From Lineus longissimus (Eukaryota; Nemertea; Pilidiophora; Heteronemertea; Lineidae), in contig NC_088317.1 in NCBI RefSeq assembly GCF_910592395.1, positions 15,004,001 to 15,068,000 on the forward strand: DNA of 64,000 nt. Direction: 5' to 3'. The notes under the pieces were generated by a model. It searched no databases. It saw only the letters and a list, made by a program, of their open reading frames with translations, and was not told the origin of the DNA. Of this stretch, positions 46,155 to 58,041 are shown piece by piece (positions within the stretch are counted from its first letter, which is position 1; each line of letters opens with the position of its first letter). Position numbers and translations under genes: made by a program.

Positions 46155-49100
46155 ATGGGAGACAAGTACAAAAAAATTGAACTTATCGGCTCCGGGACTT
46201 TTGGACGCGTTTGGCTCGTTTCGGCGGAGAAAACCGGTCGCAAATATGCGATCAAGGAGATCCAAGTCTCGGGGATGAGCAGTCGCGACAAGGAGCAAGC
46301 GCTCACGGAGGTGTCGGCCTTGGGACGGTGTAAGCATGTGAATATCATCAGATACAAGGAGGCGTTCGTGGACAAGGGGATGCTGAACATCGCAATGGAA
46401 TACGCGGACGGAGGTAGGGTCACGATTGCTATATTTACGTAACTTGCGTACGTCGTTGTTTTATGGTTGTCATACTTCATCGTTGTCACACGTAAAATTC
46501 ATGAATATATGATCATTGTTGCCATACGCAGTTTTCAGGAATAGCCTAGTTTATGATTGGCATACGTAACTTTCATGACTAAATCATGAATGACGTTACT
46601 TTCATGACTAGTTCATGATTGCCAACTTTCATGAGTAGTTCTTGCTTGTCATAGTACGTAAATTTCATGAATAGTTCTTGATTGCCAACTTTCATGAGTA
46701 GTTTTTGCTTGTCAGTACGTAAATTTCATGAATAGTTCATGATTGCCGTACGTAAATGTATCTTCATGAACAGTTCATGGTTTTCACATACGTAACTTTC
46801 ATGAATACATGTGGTTCATTATTTCCATGGGTAACTTCATGAGGTCATGATTGCAAGTGGTGACTTTCATGAGGAGTTCAAGATTGCCTTTTTTCTTCAG
46901 GCGATCTTCATACTAGAATCAAGCAACAAAAGGGTGTCTATTTTGCGGAGCAGGTCGTCCTGGACTGGTACACGCAGATTTGCTTCGGTCTGAGGTACAT
47001 CCACGGCAGGAACATTCTCCACAGAGGTAGGTACGGTAGACTCGGGCGAAAAAAGTAAAAAATGTCCCCCTGCATAAAGTGTCCGGTCCTATTGTATTCC
47101 GACGGACTATTGTACAGGTATGGTTCTATATACACAATGTACATGCTTCCCGAAATTTGTGGCTTGCATTGGAACTAACTTTTTCCCCCTTGTCCGTCAT
47201 TAAAGGCATTCAAGTGTGTTGGTCAACCATGACTATCTCCTTTGTCCCTCCACCATAAGGCCTAGTTTCCCCTTATGACATCACTATTTCGGACACTCAG
47301 CGCCCCATTTCTTGAAAGTGTATAGGTCGTGACTGTTGATAGCTAAGATATCAAAAGCGCTTTAGAGATAGCGCTGTACCTCGGCCATTTGATCCTTGGT
47401 CATTTCAAACTCCTACACTCGTCGGTAAGTCACTCCATTGGCAAATTTAAAAAAAGGTTATCCTGCATGGTACACCCTCCCCCCCCCCCCCCCCCCCCAG
47501 TCCAGCCAACGCTCCAGTGAGGGGGGGGGTTGAGTCATGTACACCAGTCCTGTACATTTCGTCATCTTTCCATTCAGATCTGAAGACCCAGAACATCTTC
47601 CTGACAAACACTGGCACCATCAAGATTGGGGATTTCGGTATAGCGAAGATTCTTCAGGACACCTCTGACCATGCCCGCACCGCTATTGGGACACCTTATT
47701 ACCTTAGTCCGGAGATTTGCCAACGGAAACCGTATCCTTTGAGTAATGGAGATCAAGAGTAAAGGAGATCAAAATACAATGTTACTTGGATTCTGACCAC
47801 AAAAGTATATGTGTTTATATGAACGATCCCCACACGAGAACTTCAAATGTTTACTTTCCGAAGCTGAATTTGCTCAGGAACATGGGAGATGCTCGGAGGG
47901 GTTGGAGCTGGTTCCTAGGGTTGGTTTCAGAAACTCCAAAGGTATAGTTAGTATGACGATCTCTTGTTTTCCTTCTTCCTTGACCTAATCATTTAGCTAT
48001 AACCACAAAAGCGACATCTGGGCATCGGGATGTGTTCTCTATGAGCTTACCTGTCTAGTCCACCCGTTCGATGGGATGAACTTCTCTGATCTCGTCCTCA
48101 AGATTATGCAAGGGCAATATAAAAGCGTCCCAAGGTAAGTAAGAGAAGGAAGAGTGGATACGGTGCAAGAATACTTCTACAGGGAGAGAGGAAGTGTATC
48201 AAGTCGAATGAAGATGGGTTTACGATCACCAGTTGGGCGCGCGGGGCTCAGAACTCTTTCAGACTGCTCGAGAGAAGAGGGCCAGCGTGGATACCAGAGC
48301 CACTATCATCTGAAATCAGAATAAGAACTTGTGAAGACAGTATCTTCTCTCGACTGTGACATTTTAAAGTGATCTTATCTGGCTTTCGGCAATTGTAAGA
48401 AAATCTCCGAGTGTTGAAGCATAGGTTCTTTTGGAAGTCAACCGGTTTGATAGTTAAAAAATGTTGCAACCTCTTTTCGTTGAGTTTTGATTTACCCATT
48501 CGAAAGGATATTGCCGAGGTCAGTCTTAGCATTTTCCTTTTCCTGTTTTGCAATTTCAGCCATTACAGCGCGTTGGTCGAGGACCTCATCTCGATTCTTC
48601 TACGAGTAGACGCTACCAAGCGGCCATCAGCTAGACAGATCCTCTGCATCCCCGTGATGCAACCCAATGTGGATGCTTACGTGCATAGGATGCATCATCT
48701 CCATGTGAATGTGTGCAACTCTCTGGCAACATTGAACATCTTTGAGAAAAGGAAGGTCCCGGATGCCGAGAAAGGGAAGTGCTATTTTACAGATGATGAA
48801 AAAGAGAATGTAAGTTTTCTTCTTCTTCACCTGCTTCTTCTTCTCCACCCCCTCCTCCTCATCCGCTCATTCGTCATCACGTATACTTAGGTTGAGTTAC
48901 TTCTGTACAGTTCTGATCTCCAGTCATTGGACTTTTGAGCTGTCTTCTGCATTTGCACCCTTTCTTCTTACAGTTCTTTTATAAGTTGTTGCATGGGCAA
49001 TCCACAAAAATCAGTCATGCTAGCTCGCCTTGTCCTTCTGTTCAAACTTCCTCAAAAACAATTGATTCCCAGTCAGTATTTGGAGTTTTCAAGAAGTTTA

Positions 49101-51552
49101 ATTTTTCGTCTCTAGGTCTCACCAGAAACAAGCACCCTGCCTCCAAAGCGACCAAGAAAATATTCACTGTCGACACCGAAACCTGAAGACGTCATGCGAG
49201 ACAAGCGGTCTAATTCTGCTGAATCGTCCAAAGAAGTTGTCAAACAAAACAAGGTAAGTAAATTAGACTTCGTATCAAGCAGCAAGGAAAACTGAGTGAT
49301 TGAATGAAACCTCGAATCAAGCAGTAAATATAGTACGTACAGCATATTACAAAATGGATGAAACTTTAAATCAAGCACCAAAAAAAAACTGGATGAATTA
49401 AACTTCGAATCAATCAGCAAAGCAGAACAAGGTACGGGAATGCGGTTCTTGCAGAAGGTACACTCCGGACCGACGTAGTGCACCGGCCTCATCATGTCAC
49501 CAGGTAAGAAAGACGATCAAGATGACAAAATTGACTGCATAGGAGTCTAGCAGAGGCGGCAGCCTACACATGGCGAAACATCCAAACTTGTGTGACAGGC
49601 GAGGCCGAGCTTTCGCTATCAGCACATTAATTGCTTTTTGTTAGAGAGGTGGCGCACCATTTATGACTTAAAGTTCATCGAAGATGTCTCCTAAAATAAT
49701 GAGTTTAGCCTCGAATTTTCAATCAGTTTCTGACATATATTTACTTTTAGATGAGCGTCAAGAACTCACCAAAGTACAGTCTCTACATGGACATCGTCAA
49801 GAAGCGAAGAGAGCAATCCCCTCTCGCTTCGCTACTGCTAAAACCAAAGCGTGACACGCCTGTGAGAGACAAGTCGAAACAAGAACCGCGACTCTCCCTC
49901 TTTGTTAATAGTGAGCAAGCCAAGAAGAAAAGAACACCATCCACTGCCAGCCAGTCTTCCCGGGAGTCAGCACAGTCCACTGCTAGTCAGCCCCTGCGGG
50001 AGTCGACACAGCCCACTGAGAGTCAGTCTTCGCAAAAGTCAACCAAGGCTTCTGCCAGTCAGTCTTCGTGCGTGTCAACACCATCCTCGGCTACCCAGTC
50101 TCTGGGGGAGTCAACCCATGCACTTCCCAAAGCTGGCCAGTCTTCGGGGGAATCAGTGTCCTCTGCTTCACGCGGACAAAGGCAGAATTATGCTGATGGC
50201 AGTGTCTTACTTGAAAGAAAACAAGTCAACCAGTCTGTTCCAAGCTTGCCGAAAGCTGTTTCGGAGACCCTAGAGAGAGTTGATAAGGAATTCGAAGCAA
50301 TAAAGGATCGTGTTCAGTCCCTGAGGAAAAGGAGTCTGAGCGACCATAGAGCTGCCCGCGAGGGTGCAGACAGGCAAACTGAAACTGGTGACGGCACTTG
50401 TGATGGGAAACAGGGCACTGAAAAACCTGAGCAGCCGAAGAGATCCAGCAGTCATGATAGGGTGAACAGCTACAAGGATGCCGAGGATACATCCGAGGCT
50501 GAAGAGATGGCTCCAAGTGGTGCGACAGACTCTTGCAATCCAGGAAAGGTGGAGTTGTCGAAAGAGCTTCTTCTGCTCGGTAGGAGAGATTCTGCCGGAT
50601 CAAGGTACACCCAGGACAGCATCACTCAAAGTCGTACTGAGGGAGGTACTGAAGCCAAAGGTGCAACTTCGAACACAGCGACGTCTGCCCGAGTGGTAGG
50701 AGAGGAGGGTACGGGATTGCAAGTAGAACTACGGAAAATAGGTAAGAAGCCGAGGCCGACGACAGAGAGTCTGAGGTCCGACAAACGTGGTTGCAAGAAA
50801 GACTCCAGGTCTAGAGAGAAGGCTAGAACAGAAACTGGCGAAAAAAGATCGGTTGAAACGGCATTTGGCACCGAAAAACCTCAGGTCTGTGGTAAGACTT
50901 ATAAGGTCGACATGAGTAGCTCAATGTTTGAGAGGGCTGGACGTGGCAGGACGTACGACTTGGACAGGAGCGGGAACGAGACAGATAGCAGTGCTCCTAA
51001 TCTCCCCACGGTCATCTTCCGCAGTGAAAGTAAGTTATTTTCTCTTCATCCATTTTAACTCAAGAGATTGATTGGCAGTCTCGTCGTATAAAAAGGAAAA
51101 TGAGTGAGGACCCCTCTTAAAGAAAAATGTTATCTTACTGCATTGTAACGACGAGTGTTCACCTCCAGCCATACCCTGGTAATTTATTCAGTCAGCATAT
51201 ATGTACATGTAGTTGTCAGCGTGTTTTTTTTCGCCAAAAATGAGCTCAAATCTATCCCTCCTATTCAGTACCGGAACCTCCAGCGATCTCGCCAGGCGAA
51301 GTGACTTCGATCCTTCACCGTCACGCCATCACCAACACAAGCTCCATTCTCCACCAGGCCGAGAGTCTGCGCTATCTCCTTGAGACTAAAATGGGCTATG
51401 AAAACTTTATGACGGCTTACCAGATGCTCAAGGATGCTCTAAGGAGTAAAACCCCCGTCGAAGAATTCAGTGCAGTGTTTGCAAGTTACTTGGGTTACCA
51501 TCCTCTTATATTTTGGTTGACACAACTGGAGGCGGCGTCAGAAATAAAGTAG
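46155..51552 (+). CDS. NEK: NEK-family serine/threonine kinase (901 aa, 9 exons)
   Basis: Exons are 46155-46413, 46901-47026, 47578-47731, 47997-48134, 48560-48809, 49116-49253, 49426-49503, 49751-51029 and 51269-51552 (TAG). Phases agree throughout and the total is 2706 bp. The kinase domain at the N-terminus has the glycine loop 'GSGTFGRV' (12-19), Lys34, catalytic HRD (127-129), DFG (147-149), and 'GTPYYLSPE', a NEK signature also seen in NEK1/3/4/5. A long Ser-, Lys- and Glu-rich tail follows, including a 12-residue repeat. A C-terminal block ('[20 protein letters not shown]') resembles the conserved NEK1/NEK4 end. NEKs act in mitosis, cilia and DNA damage; which subtype this is cannot be settled here. 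AATAAA lies at 51895-51900. Exon 7 is the least certain: its acceptor was chosen to keep the frame open. Confidence 0.88.
46440..46885. repeat. Degenerate minisatellite in NEK intron 1
   Basis: Units of about 30-40 bp with 'tttcatgaatagttcatgat' and 'tacgtaa' repeat about ten times, filling almost the whole intron. Confidence 0.7.
49940..50158 (+). repeat. 36-bp coding minisatellite in NEK exon 8
   Basis: Five 36-bp units (49940-50119) plus a partial sixth encode 12-residue repeats of the type [12 protein letters not shown]. They stay in frame but vary in sequence. Confidence 0.85.
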
Positions 51553-52906
51553 GACCACAATTACGCAAGTTGTTACCTAGATTGTGTCATGAATGCGGTT
51601 TCTCAAAACTTAAGAAGCTTAAAAAGTCCAGCTTATATCGAACTTAAATGTCGACCGCCTGTTCTCGTAGGCTTTTGTTTCAGGTTGGAGACATCGTCGT
51701 TTGACATGTTTGATATTGTGCTGCCTTTGAGAAAAACTTAAAGGTACAACTTGGGCATGCGATGTACATGTTGCATGCAATGTACCCATCTACTGAGGCG
51801 TGCAGGTGACTGCGAACACTGCGACATGAGTGTAACATCTGGGACATACATTTTCTTTTCTCTAACGGGTATCTGAACGGCCAGTTTCTTGAAAAATAAA
51901 TAAAAAAGCGCCAAAATGATTTATCAAAGTGACTGTATCGTGATTATTTTAAGCATTTCAGGTTATTTACAATTTCGTTATTATTATACTCGCTTCAGTT
52001 TATGTTGAAATTGATCTGTTTTATCTATTTTTATTATTATAAACATTACATATAATCAAAAAAATATAAATTATTGTTCTTATTAACTACATGTACATTA
52101 TTTATGAAAACGTGATTAAAAAATAGTTTGCCACTCTTCACGTTTTGTGTTATTCTTGTTGATCCATGCAGCCGAACGTGAACACAATGAGGTTCTTTCG
52201 AACGATTCTGTTCTTACATGTACATGTACATGCTTTTGTTGGGTTTTTTAATGATTGGCCCGTTGGCCCACTATGCATCCTGAGGAGATGTGGGGTTTAA
52301 TATTCGCTTCTCCCGCCTTTCACACCAACAATCACGACCATAGGTTTGTGTGCAGCTATGGACGGAGAAGCGAACATCATCCCCAATTTCCTTAGGATGA
52401 CTGTGCATGCAACAACGTTTGTCGGACAGATCCTTACGAGTGGTCTGTCGAAGAATTTAAGTACATGTATGGTCAAAGAATTGCATGTTGTTTGCCAATG
52501 GATAATATCATAGTCATGTGACATGTAACCTTCCCAAGAGGCAAGACAACTCAAAAACGTTCACAGATATCCATACTTCATTACCCCGGACAAAAGGTTG
52601 GTAACTGCATGTTGGATGTCATTAAAACCGGATATATTAACCATCATATTCTTGTGGTCGTCCCATCATGTTTTTTTTGCAGTCATACGGACGGCTTCTG
52701 TGAAATCTTTTTTCATTTTCACGCCACTAAATGGTCTATAAGTCCACCGACTCTCATTTCGACTATAGTTTCTGTAGACACCCCATTTGACGACTTCCAG
52801 TCTTTAATAATCTTCCCAACTGATGCCAGTACGGGCTCGCATTTCCGTCGTGGTCTCATTTCTACTGATGCCACTGGACGTACTTTTCCGTCCAATAGTC
52901 TCATTT
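51553..52906. other. Convergent 3' region between NEK and MOGAT genes
   Basis: It holds the presumed 3' untranslated regions of both genes. Simple ATGTACATGT repeats lie near 52210. No exon was seen. Confidence 0.45.
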
Positions 52907-55900
52907 TTACATGTACGTTATGTGAGTATCTTCACTCACTCCGAAACGTCCCTTGTGTTCTTCGAATAATTCCTCCAGCTTTTTTATGTAAATGGCATGC
53001 ATGTCTTTTATTTGTTCTCTGGACGGCTCGGCAATCTTTTCGACTGGTATCGGACTCCCAACTGAAAAAATAAATAAGAATTGAAATGGTCGTTTTATTG
53101 GAAAGTACACCAGCCACATCCTCTGCCAAAACGTCCCCAGTTGCTCAATGGTTGTTTCTCGGATTTTGTTTCAGTTACCACTTTTGCCTTTGTTTGGACT
53201 TACTTGCAACTTTGTAGGCTTTGAGCGATACATACCCACTGTATTTACAGGCCTCCTAAATGGCATCATTCCAAAATACTTCTGAATGAAGCCCCTCCCC
53301 ATTAGGATGGGCGGGGAGAATCCGGTGTACTGCATCAGCCATTCCTGGGCGTTGCGGAGTCGGGAGCCCTTTGGATTGCTAACTTGATGGTAGATGTCGT
53401 TCTCGCCAAATGAAAATACTGGCACGATGTCGGCCCTGTAATAAAAGCTAACTGTTCTTAAGTCCATTTGACACAAAATGTTTCAAAACACTGTATCTGA
53501 TGATGACACAATCTTTCTGCAGAAGTTCAGAGTTTTACCGCTAGTGGCGTTCAAACGTTGGTCCCACACGTGACTTAGCCTGTAGCCCCCTCGTCTTGAT
53601 TCATGTTGCTGTCTAACGAATCTAACGACCGGGTTTGTCACTTCTCAAAAAGCTTTGCTGAATACAGGCCACCACTTTGCTGTTATCCAAAATCATACGT
53701 CCGAGCAGTCGTGATATAAACAACATAAGGTTAATGCTAATTGTATCCTTACAATGGTTAAAGACAAGAACTTATAATGTCCTTACCCGTGCCTCATGGC
53801 TATTTTGATAAACCCTTTCCTCTCCTTCAGATCGATGCAGTATCTTCCCGGATGTGCCTCCAATGCTTCTTTAGCGCCCCCTATTATGATGACCACTGCA
53901 TTTCCTTTCCCCTCTCGTGTGAGCATCCATTCTATACTTCGCTTGGTAACGGCACACAATCCTGAAAACAAAAGTAACATTTTGGAGCCTTATCGAATTG
54001 ACGGCACTGAATGGAATAAACTGATGATAAACTCTTTAAAATCAGGGCACACTGGGGTTTAACGTTTTATAAGTTTGAAAAAAACAGACTTCATATATCA
54101 ATTTTAAGAGCATTAATTTATACTAGCATTGTACCCGTGGCGCAGGCAGGTTCAAATGGGCTATACCTTGAATAGATTGAATTGCAATGAAAATATAATG
54201 CAATATCAAAGGAGCAATATCGAATAGACAAATTAAACCAACCATTTGTCCACAGACTCGGACCCTGTGGCGTGCTGTATGCGTGCATATAAAAGTAAAT
54301 CAATTGGTCCGAATGAGATGATGAGGCAATGTGAATATACCTCGTTCCTTAGTCAGCAATATGCCCCTTTTTATACGGAGATGAAGGAGAACCCAGATAG
54401 GCCTTCACATGTCGGCCTCCAAATGGCTCGGACCAATTGCACTATCACTACTAAAACTTTAAAATGCGTGCTCCTCCTACATGTAGCATGATCTCGGGCA
54501 AGGCACTTAGTCGACAGGCAAGCTAGAAGTTCAGCACCGTGAGCAGCTCCTTGATAAGGCCATGCCAAGTTCAGAGTGCCTCTTCAGATACATCAAGTTT
54601 TGAAAGCTGTGGTGAGCACATTAACATACCATTGTAACCTTTAATTTGAAAATCCCTTCATAATCAAGGGCTAGCTCTGGCTAATACAGTACCAATATAC
54701 GATAGACCATCAATTTGACCCCAGCTCCTTACTGCGGGAAAACCCAAGTCCAGCAACCAAAAGTATCAAAATACATTTTTGTTTACATTTGAACTGCACA
54801 CATGCGTTTGTTTACAATTTCTTTCCCGCGAAATCTCGAAGATCAGGTGACCTACAATCGTGGATTGAAAATAACATTAACCTTGGTTCAGCAGGTCAAC
54901 ACGTGTACAGGCTGTTCCAATCATCCCCCTACAGCCAGCCGTTCAACAGGTAGTGTTAGTCACCCCACAGGGAGTGCAGGTGATTCATTAATCCCCTGCA
55001 TAACTGAACAGCAATGGCTTGGCTTCCGTGAGTGATAAGGAGAATTGACCGTGTCCGATTAAAAATCCCTCATTACTGCTCCGCTGAAGTAAATTTCCGA
55101 AAATAAACATGACGTTGCATCAGGATAACATATCACCTGCAAACGTGCAAAATTTCGAGACGAAACACGACTCCCAAATGGCACTTTAGCGAGCCGCCTT
55201 ATAGTATTATGATATAGATGTGTCCTCCAAAGTAGGGCAATAGCCTGATCTACATCACAATTTTGGTGAACCCGCCGCCTGGCTCTAACAAGCCAGTTGC
55301 TAGCCTGATTAGGTGATCTAGTTGTCAAACACCTGAAAGGCTATATCTTCAAAATGGATGGAGCAAATTGCCTTGATTTATGGCCTTTAAGTAGAGACAG
55401 CCGAATTTGCCAAATCATGGTTTAGGTGCTTCACGTTGCTATGACAACCAAATATTTTGATTAAACAGCAAATGCATCATAGGATTATATCTTTTGATAA
55501 ATGTGACCCATGCATGGAAGAAAAAAAGATTTTCAACTAGTATTAACCCGATATGGGCTGTTTAAAAACCGTCAAAAGTGAAAATTTCAAAAAAAAGTCA
55601 CTTTTTTCCCAAAAAGTTAAGCGATTTTTTTTTTCTCTTCCATGATGTTCTTAAGTAAGGTCTAAAGGTTGTTAAGCCACAGAAAGTTCCCCAGTATGTT
55701 TTTTTTAAACTTATAAAATGTTAAACCCCTGTGTGAGGGACGTATAGACCTTTAAGAGGTCGTCAAAAATGTGTGTTTGGCCTCTGTTGAACCATAATTA
55801 CATTTACATTTACCATAATCCGTAGAGATTCAACAGGACCGGACACTTTGTCCATGAGGTCATTTTCTACTTCTGCGCCTGCAGACTGAGTATTTGCTGC

Positions 55901-56935
55901 ATTTTGCGCATTAAAGTGATTTGTTTCTTACCTGCCAGCATCAAATATTCCCGATAAAAAGGAAAGTCAAATTGTCCTTTGAGTATCAAAAGAGATCTCC
56001 GCAGTCCAGGGAATATTTTATCTGCGTGTGTTCCATTTGTAGCAAAGTGCATAAATGCTCCAAATCCTAGAATCCCATGCGGATGATATGCAAAAACATA
56101 ATTCCGATCTGTAGCGATATCAACAGTTTTGTGCAGTTTCATCGGGAAATACTCCGCTGCGAGGCGCCACACACGCCAGTTCCTGGGTGATTCCAGGCGT
56201 CTTCCACCCTTCTCGGAAGTGTCCCGGTCCCACACGAACCACACCAGGTAGATCAGAGGGATGAAGTACAATCGAGTGGACAGAAGGTAGATGGCGAAGA
56301 ACAGGCAGCCAAAGCCCCCGAAGAGGAAAGTTCCGACAAATTTTAGGGCGCAAATGACCTCAAGGATTTTGATCCCGATCGCCATGACTGGACCTGTAAA
56401 ATAGATATTCATATGTACGTATAACATTGTTAAAGTCAAACCAGGCCCCAACTCCGCATATCAGCTATTACCTGTAGTTGAGGACTGCCAATTGACCCCC
56501 TCACCTGCATATATCGTCTTCCTTAAAACCACAAAATTCCGTGACGGGCGGGAGTGAGGTCGAGTTTTAACCTGTTGTTGTGATGACATTCTGATAACAT
56601 GAATTTTGTCATGATAATTCGTCCTAAAAGAAAAAGTCGTTGTCCCAGTTAACAAAAGCACTCTGTCACATCCACGTTTATGTGGTAATTTACAAATTTG
56701 GTTCACCAGGCAGGCCTTCCGATAACCGCGAATGTCAAAACCAGTATCGCGGATGATGACAGCCCTGCCGTGGCAGCTTGTGAGGACGACAGTCCCGGCA
56801 GCTTGTGAGGACGGCAGTCCCGACGGCTTGTGAGGACGATAATCCCGGCAGTTTGTGAGGACGACGGTCCCAGCAGGAAAATGCTGCAACCCATTATCTC
56901 AACAATGCATCTAACTTACCTCGGGTTTCAATCAT
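52907..56935 (-). CDS. MOGAT: MOGAT/DGAT2-family acyl-CoA acyltransferase (335 aa, 5 coding exons)
   Basis: Exons on the minus strand are 56935-56920, 56393-55932, 53961-53787, 53435-53236 and 53061-52907 (TAA). The total is 1008 bp, 335 residues, which matches MOGAT1/2 (about 335 aa) better than DGAT2 (388 aa). Hydrophobic segments at residues about 17-58 form the ER membrane hairpin. Family motifs are YFP (87-89) and the catalytic HPHG (109-112), then 'GNAVVIIIGGAKEALEAHPG', 'LKERKGFIKIAMRHG' and 'PVFSFGENDIYHQV'. These enzymes transfer fatty acyl groups from acyl-CoA to mono- or diacylglycerol in the endoplasmic reticulum. MOGAT versus DGAT2 cannot be resolved by eye. The first coding exon gives only five codons, 'MIETR'; a start at Met9 is possible. 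Confidence 0.9.
56750..56882. repeat. Short tandem repeat in MOGAT intron 1
   Basis: Units of about 25-29 bp with 'gcttgtgaggacga' and 'gtcccggca' repeat about five times. Confidence 0.65.
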
Positions 56936-58041
56936 CAGATAAAACGTAACTGCATTTCCTGCTTTGCTCCGTGGAGGAAACTCCTGACACTATTCATTGC
57001 TAACCATTGTCATTCATGACCTGCCTTAACAGCAAAATATTCACAGTTCACTTACTGGTCGTTGAAAGATTTTCTAAATCTTGAAATTAGGTTACAATAA
57101 GAACGACAATGACATAGATAGTAATTTTTAAGTGCTTGACTATACCGGGTGCCAAAAACAATAGGAGAGAGAAACAACATGATTTGAACCACCCCCCCCC
57201 CCCCCCCCGGATGCTGGTGTAGCAATAAGTCCGATGAAATGTTAAGAGCGGGGCTACTCTGTTGACCACCGCGTACGAGTGATTTTTGTCATGATCGCAG
57301 TGATTTTAATCGCTGGCAAATTACCGGGACAACCTTACCTGTTCCTCTGAAAGTGACTTCAGACGTTTTCTTTGTTATTCGCCAAGGTTGTGACGCCGCG
57401 CGTAATTTACTTTGCCAATGTTATCCTATAGGAATGTGCTCCGATATATTCGGATGTAATACATTTCGATCAATATCATATCGCACGCTATCTCAGATTA
57501 TCGTGGCCTATTAGTTGTTACTTGTAAATGACCGATATCTTAAATATCAGTTTGACACAGATTGTAATAGTCGACTTTAGTTGAGAGTGTTGGCCTAGAA
57601 ATATGTTTAACTCTACAAGAAACCTACGGTCGACTCTCAATGACTCGGGAGTGGATTCTGCCTCGTCCTGTCGCCCGGAAGATATCCAATTAGGATGACG
57701 CAATGGACCGCCCCGGGAGTCTATTTCATAGCTCCCTCGCCTAGATAAGAAGTAGTTGCCTCTACTACTCTATCGATCAATGAGTCGGTGAAGCAGTGAT
57801 AAATGCCCTCTCCAACGGAAAGTGTCGTTTCTTAATACTCTATGGTGATGGAAGCCCATGACCTCCATTACCTCGTGCGCCGGTGTAACAGTCGAAAATG
57901 CTACCCCCCCCCCCCCCCCCCGAAAAAGTGTCTGGCCCTTTGCTGACGAATTACATGATAATGTTCTACAGAAACGATGACCGTTAATACCTTAGAGAAT
58001 AAAAGCGCATGATAAAATCCTTTATTCCGTATCATTGTCAT
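56936..58041. other. Region upstream of MOGAT gene
   Basis: This is the presumed MOGAT promoter side. It holds poly-C tracts at 57186-57208 and 57905-57920 and no recognisable gene. Confidence 0.4.

Noticed and set aside
49783-50871. Minus-strand and alternative frames over NEK exon 8
   Set aside because: They are shadows of a long, low-complexity coding exon.
55059-55328. 89-codon minus frame in a MOGAT intron
   Set aside because: It does not join any MOGAT exon in phase and has no motif.
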